Shown here: positions 61,168 to 64,000 of the stretch, piece after piece
How positions within the stretch are numbered: position 1 is the stretch's first letter
Layout: the number at the start of each line of letters is the position of its first letter
Assembly: GCA_907165065.1 (NCBI GenBank)
Contig: OU015532.1
Location: forward strand, 43,936,839-44,000,838
Reading direction: 5' to 3'
Length of the DNA stretch: 64,000 nt
DNA from: Caprimulgus europaeus
Taxonomy: Eukaryota; Chordata; Aves; Caprimulgiformes; Caprimulgidae
The notes under the pieces: generated by a model
Database searches by the model: none
The model's input: the letters and a program-made list of their open reading frames with translations, nothing else
Told to the model about the DNA's origin: nothing
Position numbers and translations under genes: made by a program

Positions 61168-63113
61168 GTAAGTTAGCAGCCAGAGGGGAGGGAGTCCTGT
61201 TGCGTTTGGAGCGCTGTACTAAACACCTCATCTGCCCTATCTGACCGGCTCAGCACATATCCTGGAGCTGTGAATAGCTTGTCAGTGCCCTTTGGGAGCT
61301 GTGTGCTGCTTCTTTGCCACTGGGCTCTAGAAGAAGGTGTTTGATCTCCAGGCTTTGGTTTTGTGGTTTTTAGCTGAGGTTTCTCACTTCTGAGCTGGTT
61401 TTGTTCTTGATGTGGTCTGTGTGAAAGAGAGCTCCCCTTTTATGGGGACTGAGAGCTGGAGCGCTCTGCAGATGAGACTCTTGCTCGAGTAAGCTTTGAG
61501 GGATGACAGCTTGCTGATGTATGTTCCACTGAGCCATCGTGACTCACTGCCCTTCTGGGTCCTCAGTCCAGACAAAGACCAGCCTTCTCTGGAAGGTGTT
61601 CCTCATTGCTCACTCTTTTTGGGTATGGCCTGGACCAACCGTTTGTTAGGGTAACTCTGTGTAGTAGAAGGGGTTTATGGTTGGCCAGGTAAAACTAAGT
61701 AATGGTTCAGAGGAGAATTGCCCAGCTGCAAAGGGGGTAATGTAGACAGAGGTATCAGAAGGTATGTTTGAGCCAGCAATGTGCGCTTGCAGCCCAGAAA
61801 GCAAATAACTGTGTCCTGGGCTGCACCCAGAGCAGCGTGGGCAGCAGGGACAGGGAGGGGATTCTGCCCCTCTGCTCTGCTCTTGTAAGGCCCCACCTGG
61901 AGTGCTGTGTCCAGTTCTGGAGCCCCCAACACAAGACAGACATGGACCAGTTAGAATGAGTCCAGAGGAGGCCACGAGGATGATCCAAGGGCTGGAGCAG
62001 CTCTGCTGTGAGGACAGGCTGAGAGAGTTGGGGCTGTTCAGCCTGGAGAAGAGAAGGCTCCAGGGAGACCTTATAGTGGCCTTCCAGTACCTGAAGGGGC
62101 TACAGGAAAGCTGGGGAGGGACTTTTTACAAAGGCAGGTAGTGGTAGAACAAGGGGTGATATCTTGAAACTGGAAGAGGGAAGGTTTAGATTAGACATTT
62201 AGGAAGAAATTCTTTGCTGTGAGGGTGGTGAGACCCTGGCCCAGGTTGCCCAGAGAAGCTGTGGCTGCTCCTCCCTGGAAGTGTTCTCGGCCAGGTTGGA
62301 TGAGGCTTTGAGCAACCTGGTCTAGTGGAAGGTGTCCCTGCTGATGGCAGGGGGGTTGGGACTGGATGAGCTTTAAGGTCCCTTCCAGCCCAAATCATTC
62401 TATGCTTCTATAAGGTAATTCCAAGATAGCAAAGAACAGCTAGTCCCCAGACATCTGCACAACTCCCAGCAGCAACTCCTATAGACTGTTCAGTCCTTGC
62501 TGTGCCACGACTTTTGAGAGGTGAAACTGCAGGTCAGGCACTGCTTAAGAGCAATTAGATGTTACTTTAACTCAGCGTGAGACTTTAAAGTCTAAAATGA
62601 ACTTAATCTTCTCATTTACAGAGAGACTCAAGTCTGAGATGAACATTTGGTTGGTTGGAAGCTGATGACCCCAGCTATAGAATAATTCTCTAGACTTGGT
62701 TATTCTGATGCACTGGGGAGAGCAAGACTTTTTCCACCCCCCCTCCCCATCCGCTGCCCAGATGGGGTTGTGTTTCATTAGGGAGCAGCTGTCAGCAGGA
62801 GTGGCCGGCTCCCTCCCTCCTATTTCCAGTGGAACCTGGCTCATGCCAAGGGGATGTGACTCCAATTCCTCCTCTGTCTTTCTACTTTCACTTCTCTGGG
62901 TGATTGGGGAAGTCTTTGTTCTTGTTGTCTCACAATGCCCTCTGAAATCTGTCTCATTTCTGGCAGTTTTCACTAGTAAACTGAGGTACCAAAGCTGCTG
63001 ATTTGCATTGTAAGGACAAAAGGATTAAGGGTGAAGATTTGATTTCTGACCCTGATTCGTGCTCATTCATCATTGACAAAAAGGCAGTGACAAGTTGTTT
63101 TCTCCTAATTTAG
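61168..63113 (+). other. SLC39A13: SLC39A13 intron after coding exon 3
   Basis: 1946 bp from donor GTAAGT to acceptor CTAATTTAG. One third of it is a CR1 insertion (61769-62411). The remainder is unremarkable. Confidence 0.9.
61769..62411 (+). mobile_element. CR1 LINE fragment, plus orientation, ORF2 end and 3' tail
   Basis: About 640 bp, 5' truncated. The first part encodes the C-terminal ORF2 segment [20 protein letters not shown] and later [21 protein letters not shown] stop follows DMDQLE, where CR1 normally has arginine (TGA for CGA), and a one-base deletion shifts the frame shortly after, before the [20 protein letters not shown] block. The 3' tail, with GGTTGCCCAGAGAAGCTGTG and ending CATTCTATGCTTCTATAAGG, closely follows the avian consensus. 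It is the youngest-looking CR1 in the window. It cannot retrotranspose on its own. Confidence 0.95.
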
Positions 63114-63266
63114 GGCTGTGATTCCAAAGCACCAGCTGGAAAGATTCCCAATGGAAGTGGCTACCCTCTGCCGAAGGTGGCAGGCCAGTCCCAAAGAGGA
63201 GGAACCAGTTCAGCTCAGTGTAACGGCTCCTCTCTCCAGTCTTGTCCAACAGACAACAGAATCAAG
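63114..63266 (+). CDS. SLC39A13: SLC39A13 coding exon 4
   Basis: The 153-bp exon has acceptor TTTAG and donor GTAAGA at 63267, phase 0 at both ends. It encodes residues 169-219, from GCDSKAPAGKIPNGSGYPLP to CPTDNRIK. This is the variable cytosolic loop between helices 3 and 4. Sequence similarity to human ZIP13 is low except for the ending, where human has RSIK before VSGYLNLL. The bird loop is longer by about 16 residues and has four cysteines in this exon, judged against the remembered human sequence. Position, phase and the IK end support it as the true next exon. Confidence 0.88.

Positions 63267-64000
<734 letters not shown>

Overview
The window is vertebrate nuclear DNA, almost certainly from a bird. 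The evidence is chicken-repeat-1 (CR1) LINE fragments of avian type (3' ends at about 2129 and 62411), very old CR1 and MIR-like remnants, long introns with GT-AG junctions, and two genes whose exon-encoded peptides I recognise. I cannot name the species.

Left part (1 to about 18.9 kb): the gene for the haematopoietic ETS transcription factor PU.1 (SPI1) on the minus strand. Coding exons 1 (18538-18582), 2 (11903-11996), 3 (4269-4456) and the start of exon 4 (1-131) are readable, with matching splice phases, and give the first 152 residues. The ETS DNA-binding domain lies beyond the left edge. Intron 3 holds a CR1 fragment and intron 2 a MIR-like fragment. A candidate promoter lies at about 18700-18970.

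Middle (about 19 to 51.5 kb): roughly 33 kb with no protein-coding gene that I can support. It is AT-rich and poor in recognisable repeats up to about 47 kb. In mammals SPI1 also sits head to head with SLC39A13 across a gap of similar size, and the key SPI1 upstream regulatory element (URE) lies there. A RUNX-ETS-RUNX composite with MYB-like and C/EBP-like sites at about 34.46-34.55 kb, some 15.6 kb upstream of the SPI1 promoter, is a good candidate for the avian URE. The right side of this gap carries an inverted pair of 350-bp repeats (45532-45881 and 48763-49112, about 95% identical, no indels) of unknown family, and a CR1 fragment between the arms.

Right part (about 51.5 to 64 kb): a strong CpG island followed by SLC39A13 (zinc transporter ZIP13) on the plus strand. 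Coding exons at 58748-59015, 59316-59429, 61046-61167 and 63114-63266 encode the signal peptide, transmembrane helices 1-3 and the cytosolic loop (219 residues). The metal-site helices are in later exons off the right edge. The window ends inside a (TTTC)n microsatellite in intron 5.

The two genes do not form a pathway. What links them is conserved synteny and a shared regulatory gap. I found no undescribed gene system. The most useful leads are the candidate URE, the unexplained 350-bp inverted repeat and several splice-adjacent or promoter-adjacent simple repeats.
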